Part shown: positions 1 through 5,364 of the stretch, one piece after another | Numbering within the stretch: position 1 is the first letter of the stretch | Layout: each line of letters opens with the position of its first letter | Source: an uncultured Marinosulfonomonas sp. | GTDB lineage: Bacteria > Pseudomonadota > Alphaproteobacteria > Rhodobacterales > Rhodobacteraceae | Assembly: GCA_947311455.1 (NCBI GenBank) | Contig: CAMZKY010000069.1 | Coordinates: 1-5,364 of the forward strand | Direction: 5' to 3' | DNA length: 5,364 nucleotides | Notes under the pieces: model-generated | The model's database searches: none | What the model saw: the letters and a program-made list of their open reading frames with translations, nothing else | Told to the model about the DNA's origin: nothing | Position numbers and translations under genes: made by a program

Positions 1-202
1 ATACAAGGGTTTGAAACGAGGTTGCTTTTTCCAAGATGCTCTCCTCCAGATTGATCTTCTGGAAGAAGTTGAATCAGACAATACTCACCTCTGCAAACCC
101 AATGTGCTATTCATGCGATCCCCCTGGCATTCCACCCACGGCATATTGACGCCCGAGGAGGCCTATGACAGAAAAACAGAACCAACGAAATTAGCAGCAT
201 AA
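1..202 (+). pseudogene. IS3-family transposase (OrfB) C-terminal remnant
   Basis: An open frame runs in from the left edge and stops with TAA at 200-202. Its final 24 residues (128-199), beginning HSTHGILTPEEAYDRK and ending in KLAA, resemble the end of the DDE integrase domain of IS3-family OrfB proteins. There a histidine-serine pair, a glycine and the TPxEAY motif follow the catalytic glutamate. The residues before that do not show the expected FYNxxRPH run or the catalytic glutamate, so the frame is probably broken or joined to unrelated sequence near 120. No ATG with a ribosome binding site opens the frame; the first usable start would be a TTG at 11. I regard it as a non-functional fragment. 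A chance match is possible because only a short segment is informative. Confidence 0.5.
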
Positions 203-236
203 CCATGAAAACAGATTCATCTTATTTACGCTGCTA

Positions 237-263
237 GCTGGTCGAAATACTGGGACCACCTCT
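237..263 (+). repeat. Putative right terminal inverted repeat of the IS3-type element
   Basis: The sequence from GCTGGTCGAAATACTGGG to ACCACCTCT resembles the outer end of IS3-family right repeats, which commonly finish with GGGACCACCTC plus one or two bases. It lies 34-60 bases after the transposase-like stop codon, as expected. The exact outer base (262-264) cannot be fixed without the left repeat. Confidence 0.45.
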
Positions 264-265
264 AT

Positions 266-294
266 CTGTCACATAACTGTGACCTTACTGTTAT
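266..294 (+). promoter_or_regulatory. PHO box array (three PhoB-binding heptamers)
   Basis: Three direct heptamers, CTGTCAC (266-272), CTGTGAC (277-283) and CTGTTAT (288-294), start exactly 11 bp apart and are separated by the four-base spacers ATAA and CTTA. The known PhoB site is a pair of CTGTCAY-like heptamers with 11-bp periodicity and AT-rich spacers. The first pair fits very well and the third unit is weaker. The array lies 81 bases upstream of the pstS start codon, in the expected orientation. It predicts activation by phosphorylated PhoB under phosphate limitation. The spacing and the downstream gene make chance unlikely. Confidence 0.88.
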
Positions 295-297
295 ACT
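292..297 (+). promoter_or_regulatory. Candidate -10 element of the pstS promoter
   Basis: TATACT matches the TATAAT consensus at five of six positions and starts 8 bases after the end of the second PHO heptamer, close to the usual placement at PhoB-dependent promoters, where the PHO box replaces the -35 element. Transcription would begin near 304, leaving a leader of about 70 bases. The hexamer overlaps the third heptamer. If the third heptamer belongs to the functional box, the weaker CATACC at 305-310 is an alternative -10. Confidence 0.5.
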
Positions 298-326
298 CCC
301 TTCACATACCTCGCCTAGCAAGGGGC

Positions 327-344
327 CAGCTTACTGCTAAGCTG
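327..344 (+). other. Hairpin in the pstS leader
   Basis: CAGCTTA (327-333) and TAAGCTG (338-344) are perfect inverted repeats around the four-base loop CTGC. In the transcript they would form a 7-bp stem about 30 bases before the pstS start codon, clear of the ribosome binding site. No U-run follows, so it is not an intrinsic terminator. It could stabilise the 5' end of the abundant pstS message or have no function. Confidence 0.4.
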
Positions 345-374
345 ATTCACTCCAACCTAACAAGGAAACCAGGT

Positions 375-1421
375 ATGTTGAATTTCAAGACATCTATCAC
401 TTCTGCTCTGATTGGTGCCGGTATGATCGCCAGCACTACGGGCGCAGCCCTTGCTGATGATCAAATCCAGATTGTTGGCTCATCCACAGTATTTCCCTTT
501 GCAACTACAGTCGCCGAACGCTTTGGCAAATCCACAGATTTCAAAACACCTGTTGTTGAAAGCACAGGATCTGGTGGCGGCTTGAAACTGTTTTGCGCAG
601 GTGTTGGGCTGGATACGCCAGACATTACTAACGCATCCCGCCGCATTAAGGCATCCGAAGTTGAAAAATGCGCCGCGAACGGTGTGACTGATATTGTCGA
701 AGTCAAAGTTGGTTATGACGGCATCGTAATGGCAAATTCACGCCAAGCAGCACAGATGGAACTAAGCCTGCAAGACATCTTTTTGGCGCTGGCCAAAGAC
801 GTGCCAAATGGCCAAGGTGAATTGCAAGCCAATCCATATAAAACATGGAAAGACGTTAACGCCGCCCTGCCTGACGTGAAAATCGAAGTTATGGGCCCAC
901 CGCCAACATCCGGCACGCGTGATGCATTTGTTGAGCTGGCCATGGAAGGCGGCTGCAAGCAGTTTGATTGGATCAAGGCGCTGAAAAAGTCGGATAAACC
1001 CGCTTACAAAGCATTGTGCCACACCATCCGTGAAGATGGCGCATTTATCGAAGCTGGCGAAAATGACAATCTGATCGTGCAAAAACTGCAAGCTAATGCA
1101 GATGCCATGGGCATCTTTGGATTTAGCTTCTTGGACCAAAACGATGACGTGATTCAGGGCAGCAAAATCAATGGTGTAGCACCAGAATTTGAACTAATCG
1201 CTGATGGCAGCTACCCGGTTTCACGTTCGCTATTTTTCTACGTGAAAGCCGATCATGTTGGCAAAGTGGACGGCATGGCCGAATTCCTGGCCGAGTTCAC
1301 CAGCCAAGCCGCATCCGGCGAAGACGGTTATCTGGCTGACAAGGGTTTGATCCCAATGCCTGAAGCCGAGCGCGCAGAATGGGCAGACAAAGCCAAGAAC
1401 CTGACAAAACTGGAAATGTAA
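375..1421 (+). CDS. pstS: Phosphate ABC transporter, periplasmic phosphate-binding protein PstS
   Basis: PstS captures phosphate in the periplasm and delivers it to the PstC-PstA channel. The 348-residue product has a signal peptide with a hydrophobic stretch at residues 7-26 and a likely cleavage after ALA at 25-27, giving a mature start DDQIQIVGSS. Phosphate-binding segments of the family are visible: GSSTVFPF (35-42), STGSGGG (63-69) and TSGTRD (178-183), the last corresponding to the SGT loop that contacts phosphate. Four cysteines (74, 99, 194, 215) could form two disulphides, an inference suited to the periplasm. The ATG at 375 is chosen because AAGGA at 362-366 lies 8 bases upstream and the signal peptide starts cleanly there. 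An in-frame ATG at 279 lies inside the PHO boxes and is rejected. It is first in the operon, directly behind the PHO box promoter. Its family is clear; the substrate is supported by the neighbouring pstCAB-phoU. Confidence 0.95.
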   Translation: MLNFKTSITSALIGAGMIASTTGAALADDQIQIVGSSTVFPFATTVAERFGKSTDFKTPVVESTGSGGGLKLFCAGVGLDTPDITNASRRIKASEVEKCAANGVTDIVEVKVGYDGIVMANSRQAAQMELSLQDIFLALAKDVPNGQGELQANPYKTWKDVNAALPDVKIEVMGPPPTSGTRDAFVELAMEGGCKQFDWIKALKKSDKPAYKALCHTIREDGAFIEAGENDNLIVQKLQANADAMGIFGFSFLDQNDDVIQGSKINGVAPEFELIADGSYPVSRSLFFYVKADHVGKVDGMAEFLAEFTSQAASGEDGYLADKGLIPMPEAERAEWADKAKNLTKLEM

Positions 1422-1430
1422 TTTTCAAAC

Positions 1431-1469
1431 TGGCGGGCTGCCTATCGCGGCCCGCCACCCCCTTTATTT
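1431..1469 (+). terminator. Hairpin between pstS and pstC, probable attenuator or mRNA-stabilising element
   Basis: TGGCGGGC (1431-1438) pairs perfectly with GCCCGCCA (1450-1457). Three further pairs (one T-G wobble) extend this to an 11-bp stem with the five-base loop CTATC. The tail that follows, CCCCCTTTATTTA, has only a broken T-run, so complete termination is unlikely. It fills most of the 63-base gap between the two genes. A partial terminator or a barrier to 3' exonucleases at this place would raise PstS above the membrane subunits. The structure is seen directly; the role is inferred. Confidence 0.6.
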
Positions 1470-1484
1470 ACAGGATTTCACAAA

Positions 1485-2444
1485 ATGGGTAATCTGCCAA
1501 CTGCCCCCTTTGTTTCAAGCAACAAGACCCGGCGCCGCCTAGGCGAATTTGTGGTTTATGTGTTGCTGATAACCTCCGCACTGGTTGCGGTTGCCGTGAC
1601 AATCGGCATTGTTTTCTCGCTGGCCTTTGAGGCCTATCATTTCTTTCAGCTTATTTCATGGCAAGACTTTTTGTTCGGCACTAAATGGAGCCCGCAAACC
1701 GCGATCCGCTCCGACCAAGTCGGGGCCGAAGGCAGTTTCGGGGTTTTACCGCTGGTGGTTGGCACCCTGTTGATTTCGGCGATTGCAATGGCGATTGCCA
1801 CGCCGCTGGGACTGGCCTCGGCGATTTATCTGGCCGAATATGCCACCCCGCGCGCCCGCAGCATCATTAAACCTATGCTGGAAATTCTGGCGGGAATCCC
1901 CACCGTGGTTTACGGTTTTTTCGCCGCGTTAATGATTGCGCCGTTTATTCGCATGACTGGATCATCCATCGGGCTTGAGGTGGCCTCGGAAAGCGCGCTG
2001 GCGGCTGGCATTGCCATGGGAATTATGATCGTGCCGCTGATTTCCTCGCTCTCGGACGATGTGATTAACTCGGTGCCCCAATCCTTGCGCGATGCCTCAT
2101 ACGGCCTTGGTGCCACCCAAGCTGAAACGATCCGCAAGGTCATCCTGCCCGCCGCCCTGCCCGGTATTTCCGGCAGTTTACTGCTGGCGACCTCGACCGC
2201 CATTGGCGAAACCATGATCGTGGTGATGGCGGCTGGAATGGCGGCAAACCTGTCGGTTAATCCACTGGACGCGGTCACAACCGTCACCGTGCAAATCGTA
2301 TCACTGCTAACTGGCGACCAAGAATTTGATTCCGCTAAAACCCTGTCGGCATTCGCGCTGGGGATTATGCTGTTTTGCGTCACTTTGGTTTTAAATGTCA
2401 TCGCACAAAAAATCGTTAAACATTTCCGGGAACAATATGACTAA
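1485..2444 (+). CDS. pstC: Phosphate ABC transporter permease PstC
   Basis: PstC is one of two inner-membrane subunits forming the phosphate channel with PstA. The 319-residue product has six likely membrane segments near residues 21-48, 85-113, 134-155, 170-190, 224-253 and 285-309. The cytoplasmic EAA loop that docks on PstB is at about 198-228 (PQSLRDASYGLGATQAETIR then VILPAALPG). The start at 1485 has AGGA at 1472-1475, 9 bases upstream. The length matches the enterobacterial protein, whereas many alphaproteobacterial PstC proteins carry a long N-terminal extension that is absent here. The gap to pstS is too small to hide it. In the segment before GET (ATSTAIGET, 235-243), Thr238 occupies the position where PstC and PstA usually have arginine (RAxGET). 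The frame is otherwise intact. The last 8 bases overlap the start of pstA, suggesting coupled translation. Confidence 0.95.
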   Translation: MGNLPTAPFVSSNKTRRRLGEFVVYVLLITSALVAVAVTIGIVFSLAFEAYHFFQLISWQDFLFGTKWSPQTAIRSDQVGAEGSFGVLPLVVGTLLISAIAMAIATPLGLASAIYLAEYATPRARSIIKPMLEILAGIPTVVYGFFAALMIAPFIRMTGSSIGLEVASESALAAGIAMGIMIVPLISSLSDDVINSVPQSLRDASYGLGATQAETIRKVILPAALPGISGSLLLATSTAIGETMIVVMAAGMAANLSVNPLDAVTTVTVQIVSLLTGDQEFDSAKTLSAFALGIMLFCVTLVLNVIAQKIVKHFREQYD

Positions 2445-3696
2445 TTCATTCACCGATATCACCCCATCACTGCGCCGCCGTCATGCTCGTGAAACCCGTT
2501 TTAAATGGATGGGCAAAATTGCGATTATCATTGCTGTTAGCTTTTTGCTGGTAATGGTGGGATCAATTGCATGGCTGGGATCAGGCGCATTAAAACAAAC
2601 CCGCGTGCAGCTAAATGTGCATCTGGATGCGGCGCAGATTGATGCGGCCGCCGTGGCTGATGCCAATTATGGCAAGCTAATCAAAACGGCCCTGTTGGAT
2701 CGCTTTCCCGAAGTAACAAAGCGACGTGACAAGAAAAGTTTATATGGGCTGGTTAGTTATGACGCGGCTTATGCTCTACATGACAGGGTCGTAGCCGAAC
2801 CCGGCTTGATTGGTCAGGATCTACGCATGTGGTTTGTGGCATCCGATGATCTGGATATGCTGATCAAGGGCAACTTAGAGACCACAGGCGATGAAAACCG
2901 ACGACGTTTTAGTGACAAACAGCTGGGCTGGATCAATTCGCTTAAAGAAGAAGGCGCAATCAAATCGGTGTTCAATGTGGCCTTTTTCACCACAGGAGAT
3001 TCACGCGAACCTGAATTGGCGGGGGTTCTGGGCGCCTTTGTTGGCACGGCCTTTACCCTGCTGGTTTGTTTCTGCTTGTCCTTTCCCATCGGTATCATGG
3101 CAGCGATTTATCTGGAGGAATTCGCCAAAAAGAACCGATGGAATGACTTGATCGAGGTTAACATTAATAATCTGGCCGCCGTGCCCTCCATCGTTTTTGG
3201 CTTGCTGGGTCTGGCGGTGTTTTTAAACGTTTTTGGTCTGCCCCGATCATCCCCTTTGGTTGGCGGCATGGTTTTGGCACTGATGACGCTACCGACAATC
3301 ATCATCGCCGCGCGCGCGGCCTTGCGGGCAGTCCCCCCGTCAATTCGGGAGGCAGCGTTGGGCATTGGCGCCACGCAAATCCAAACCGTATTTCACCACG
3401 TTGCCCCGCTGGCCCTGCCCGGAATGTTAACGGGGGCCATCGTTGGTATGGCGCGTGCCTTGGGCGAAACAGCACCGCTTTTGATGATTGGCATGGTGGC
3501 CTTTATCGTCGATATCCCCGGCTCGGTCGTGCAACCGGCCACGGCCCTGCCCGTGCAAATTTTCCTCTGGGCCGACAGCCCCGAGCGGGCGTTTCTTGAA
3601 AAAACCTCGGCAGCAATCATTGTTCTGATCGTGTTTCTGATCTTGATGAACTTGGTCGCAATCCTGCTGCGCAACAAATATTCTCAAAGGTTCTAA
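2437..3696 (+). CDS. pstA: Phosphate ABC transporter permease PstA, long form with N-terminal periplasmic domain
   Basis: PstA is the second channel subunit of the phosphate transporter. From the ATG at 2437 the product has 419 residues. A basic N-terminus (SLRRRHARETRFK) precedes a first membrane segment at 26-48. A soluble region at about 49-190 follows, probably periplasmic and matching the DUF3333-type domain found in alphaproteobacterial PstA. The transport core comprises membrane segments near 195-225, 245-265, 272-292, 325-356 and 390-411. The EAA loop is at 303-329 (IREAALGIGATQIQTVFHH, then VAPLALPG). ARALGETAPLL (339-349) keeps the arginine (340) whose E. coli counterpart, Arg220, has been reported as needed for transport. 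The chosen start overlaps the end of pstC by 8 bp and has GGGA at 2428-2431 just upstream. An in-frame ATG at 2395 would add 14 residues inside pstC and is less likely. pstB follows after 3 bases. Confidence 0.95.
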   Translation: MTNSFTDITPSLRRRHARETRFKWMGKIAIIIAVSFLLVMVGSIAWLGSGALKQTRVQLNVHLDAAQIDAAAVADANYGKLIKTALLDRFPEVTKRRDKKSLYGLVSYDAAYALHDRVVAEPGLIGQDLRMWFVASDDLDMLIKGNLETTGDENRRRFSDKQLGWINSLKEEGAIKSVFNVAFFTTGDSREPELAGVLGAFVGTAFTLLVCFCLSFPIGIMAAIYLEEFAKKNRWNDLIEVNINNLAAVPSIVFGLLGLAVFLNVFGLPRSSPLVGGMVLALMTLPTIIIAARAALRAVPPSIREAALGIGATQIQTVFHHVAPLALPGMLTGAIVGMARALGETAPLLMIGMVAFIVDIPGSVVQPATALPVQIFLWADSPERAFLEKTSAAIIVLIVFLILMNLVAILLRNKYSQRF

Positions 3697-3699
3697 AAT

Positions 3700-4470
3700 A
3701 TGGATACTAAAGGTAAAATTCAGGTTTCAGCCAAAGATGTTAACGTGTTTTATGGTGACAAACAGGCGTTGCAAAACATCACGCTGGATGTGAAATCCAA
3801 CAAGGTAACATCGTTTATTGGCCCCTCGGGTTGTGGTAAAACCACCTTTTTGAAATGCATCAACAGAATGAATGACCTGATCGATATTTGCCGTGTTGAA
3901 GGCAATATTTTGGTCGCGGGGCAAGATATTTATGACAAAAGCGTTGATATGGTGGCCCTGCGCGCGCATGTTGGCATGGTGTTTCAAAAGCCCAACCCGT
4001 TTCCAAAATCTATCTTTGAAAATGTAGCGTATGGAATGAAAATTCATAATATGACCAGCTCAAAATCCGAACTGGCAGATCGCGTCGAAGACAGCCTGAG
4101 ACGCGCCGCCCTGTGGGACGAGGTCAAGGACAGGCTGGATCAGCCCGGCACGGGTTTGTCAGGTGGGCAACAGCAGCGCTTGTGCATTGCGCGCACTATT
4201 GCGGTGCAACCCAAGGTGATTTTGATGGACGAGCCAGCATCGGCGCTTGACCCGATTGCCACTGCCAAAATCGAGGAATTGATTCATGAGCTGAAACAGA
4301 ATTTTACCATCATCATCGTCACCCACTCGATGCAACAGGCCGCAAGAGTTTCACAGCAAACTGCGTTCTTTCATTTGGGTAATCTGGTAGAGTTTGGTAA
4401 AACAACCGACATATTCACCAACCCGCAAGACGAGCGCACCCAAAATTACATTACCGGACGTATTGGATAA
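3700..4470 (+). CDS. pstB: Phosphate ABC transporter ATP-binding protein PstB
   Basis: PstB is the cytoplasmic ATPase that, as a dimer bound to the PstC and PstA loops, powers phosphate import; it also takes part in signalling to PhoR through PhoU. The 256-residue product is full length and carries every ABC ATPase motif: Walker A GPSGCGKT (41-48), Q-loop Gln96 in VFQKPNPFP, signature LSGGQQQR (153-160), Walker B VILMDEP (173-179) with catalytic Glu178, D-loop SALDP (181-185) and switch histidine 209 in VTHSM. The QKPNPFPKSI stretch after the Q-loop and the ending NYITGRIG are characteristic of PstB rather than other importers. The start at 3700 has AAAGG at 3686-3690, nine bases upstream and within the end of pstA. 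No key residue is missing. Confidence 0.97.
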   Translation: MDTKGKIQVSAKDVNVFYGDKQALQNITLDVKSNKVTSFIGPSGCGKTTFLKCINRMNDLIDICRVEGNILVAGQDIYDKSVDMVALRAHVGMVFQKPNPFPKSIFENVAYGMKIHNMTSSKSELADRVEDSLRRAALWDEVKDRLDQPGTGLSGGQQQRLCIARTIAVQPKVILMDEPASALDPIATAKIEELIHELKQNFTIIIVTHSMQQAARVSQQTAFFHLGNLVEFGKTTDIFTNPQDERTQNYITGRIG

Positions 4471-4482
4471 GGAATTAAGCAG

Positions 4483-5184
4483 ATGGAAAACACACATATC
4501 GTGCATGCCTTTGACAAGGATCTGAAAAAAATTGAAACGCTGTTGCTGCAAATGGGAGATCTGGCTCAAAGCCAGATTGTTGACAGCATGACGGCATTGG
4601 TTGACCGCAATATGGAACTGGGCAAAACGGTTCGTCAAACAGATGACAAAATGGATGCGCTCGAGATCAAAATAAATGAAAAGGCCGTGCGCCTGATTGC
4701 CTTGCGTCAGCCGATGGCCGAAGATTTGCGCATGATCGTGGCAATTATGAAGGTCTCGGCCAGCTTGGAGCGCATCGGCGATTACACCAAAAACATTGCA
4801 AAACGCCTGAATGTTCTGGTTGAAACCCCGACTATTGGTTCATCAAACAACACATTGAAACAAATGAGCCATCTAGTTCAGGAGATGATCATGGATGTGA
4901 TGAAATCCTTTATCGATCGTGACATGGAACTGGCCGCGGATGTGCGTCAACGCGACAAAGACGTTGACGAGCTGAACAACACAATGTTTCGCGAATTACT
5001 AACCCACATGATGGAAGATCCCCGCAGCATTACGGCCTGTATGCATTTGTTATTCATTGCTAAAAATATTGAGCGCGCAGGCGATCACACCACCAGCATT
5101 GCAGAACAGGTTCACTACTTAATAAACGGCTCACTGCCTACAGACGATCGGGATCGAGGCGATATGACCAGCATGATGCGTTAA
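4483..5184 (+). CDS. phoU: Phosphate signalling protein PhoU
   Basis: PhoU is a cytoplasmic, membrane-associated regulator that links the Pst transporter to the PhoR sensor kinase and keeps the Pho regulon off when phosphate is plentiful. The 233-residue product consists of two repeats of the three-helix PhoU fold, about residues 10-110 and 125-215. Each repeat contains a motif of the metal-binding ExxxD type: ERIGD (96-100) in the first and ERAGD (197-201) in the second, both followed by helix continuations (YTKNIAKR and HTTSIAEQ). The length is normal for the family. The start at 4483 has AAGGAA at 4469-4474, which overlaps the pstB stop codon, so translation of the two genes is probably linked. 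It is the last gene of the operon here; phoB, which often follows phoU in alphaproteobacteria, is not in the 180 bases downstream. The polar tail from 216 on is low in conservation value. Confidence 0.95.
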   Translation: MENTHIVHAFDKDLKKIETLLLQMGDLAQSQIVDSMTALVDRNMELGKTVRQTDDKMDALEIKINEKAVRLIALRQPMAEDLRMIVAIMKVSASLERIGDYTKNIAKRLNVLVETPTIGSSNNTLKQMSHLVQEMIMDVMKSFIDRDMELAADVRQRDKDVDELNNTMFRELLTHMMEDPRSITACMHLLFIAKNIERAGDHTTSIAEQVHYLINGSLPTDDRDRGDMTSMMR

Positions 5185-5364
5185 GCGCGGGCTCATTATT
5201 ATCTAGGGAAACCCTGAACAACGGTGCTTTGGCCGCGTGAAGATGACCGGCTGTCACCCGAATGCATGTCACCAGCCGGTTTTGGACCGCTTTCGCGTCT
5301 CTTTCCCCGTCATTTCCCTGATTTCAGGCAGTCTCCACCCTTAAGCTTCGTCGCGCGAGGTAGA
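5185..5364. other. Non-coding region downstream of phoU
   Basis: No coding region of useful length with a start and ribosome binding site is visible on either strand up to the window edge, and nothing resembles the start of phoB. Apart from the terminator-like hairpin it holds a small inverted repeat AGGG-AAA-CCCT (5205-5215), two TTTCCC hexamers 11 bp apart (5302-5307 and 5313-5318) and the near-palindrome CCTGATTTCAGG (5317-5328). None of these can be assigned a function. A gene extending in from beyond 5364 cannot be excluded. Confidence 0.5.
5246..5283 (+). terminator. Putative intrinsic terminator of the pst operon
   Basis: ACCGGCTG (5246-5253) and CAGCCGGT (5273-5280) form a perfect 8-bp GC-rich stem, followed by a run of four Ts (5280-5283) that then breaks to GG. 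It starts 61 bases after the phoU stop. The 19-base loop is long and the T-run short, so termination may be inefficient. Its position after the last gene supports the call. Confidence 0.5.

Larger units (their letters stand above)
1..263 (+). mobile_element. 3' end of a decayed IS3-type insertion sequence (partial)
   Basis: This stretch looks like the right-hand end of an IS3-family element cut by the window edge. The support is a short transposase-like C-terminus (about 128-202), a gap of about 60 bases after its stop codon, and then a sequence ending in GGGACCACCTCT, which resembles the terminal repeats of IS3-family elements. That order and spacing is typical of the family's right end. The left end is outside the window, so neither the matching repeat nor a target-site duplication can be checked. 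Positions 1-127 do not read as transposase in any frame I tried, so the element is probably degenerate or rearranged. The assignment rests on recalled family features. Confidence 0.5.

Noticed and set aside
279..374. Upstream ATG at 279 as the start of pstS, adding 32 residues
   Set aside because: It lies within the PHO boxes and upstream of the likely transcription start, and it would bury the signal peptide. The ATG at 375 has a good ribosome binding site.
762..1139. 125-residue open frame on the - strand inside pstS
   Set aside because: It is a shadow of pstS with no recognisable family features.
1910..2401. 163-residue open frame on the - strand inside pstC
   Set aside because: It lies wholly antisense to a clear permease gene, has no recognisable domain and is explained by the codon composition of pstC.
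2395..2436. Upstream ATG at 2395 as the start of pstA
   Set aside because: It would overlap pstC by 50 bases. The ATG at 2437 gives a usual short overlap with a GGGA just upstream.
4351..4638. 95-residue - strand frame spanning the pstB-phoU junction
   Set aside because: It overlaps conserved coding sequence of both genes on the opposite strand and has no recognisable family features.
5251..5273. Second PHO box made of the two TGTCACC copies after phoU
   Set aside because: The copies are 15 bp apart, not 11, and they lie in the stem and loop of the terminator-like hairpin with no gene visible downstream.
1..5364. A CRISPR array, tRNA, rRNA or novel defence or biosynthetic system
   Set aside because: No regularly spaced repeats, structured RNA gene or unfamiliar conserved gene cluster is visible; all five intact genes belong to the known pst-phoU system.

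Overview
The window holds a complete, intact high-affinity phosphate uptake operon, pstS-pstC-pstA-pstB-phoU, all on the + strand (375-5184). It is flanked on the left by the 3' end of what looks like a decayed IS3-type insertion sequence (about 1-263) and on the right by about 180 bases of non-coding DNA with a terminator-like hairpin. The protein sequences suggest an alphaproteobacterium, probably near the Rhodobacterales. PstA carries the extra N-terminal periplasmic domain common in that class, and PstC, PstB and PhoU read like those of marine Rhodobacterales as I remember them. Base composition is moderate, not strongly GC-rich. The taxonomy is inference from recall, not from a search.

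Layout. Positions 1-202 encode a short open reading frame whose last 24 residues resemble the C-terminus of IS3-family transposases. A probable terminal repeat ends near 263. Two bases later begins a three-unit PHO box array (266-294, heptamers exactly 11 bp apart), followed by a -10-like hexamer, a leader hairpin and pstS (start at 375). A strong GC-rich hairpin fills the pstS-pstC gap. From pstC on, genes are tightly packed: pstC and pstA overlap by 8 bp, pstA and pstB are 3 bp apart, and pstB and phoU are 12 bp apart. A second hairpin 61 bases after phoU may end the transcript. No phoB or phoR is visible.

How the genes work together. PstS binds phosphate in the periplasm. PstC and PstA form the inner-membrane channel, and a PstB dimer drives transport with ATP. 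PhoU couples the state of the transporter to the PhoR/PhoB two-component system. PhoB, activated when phosphate is scarce, should bind the PHO boxes and switch the operon on. The hairpin after pstS probably helps PstS accumulate above the membrane components.

I do not see an undescribed system here. The points worth a second look are the insertion-sequence end abutting the PHO boxes, the triple PHO box, a PstC residue that departs from the usual arginine, and the pairing of a short PstC with a long PstA.
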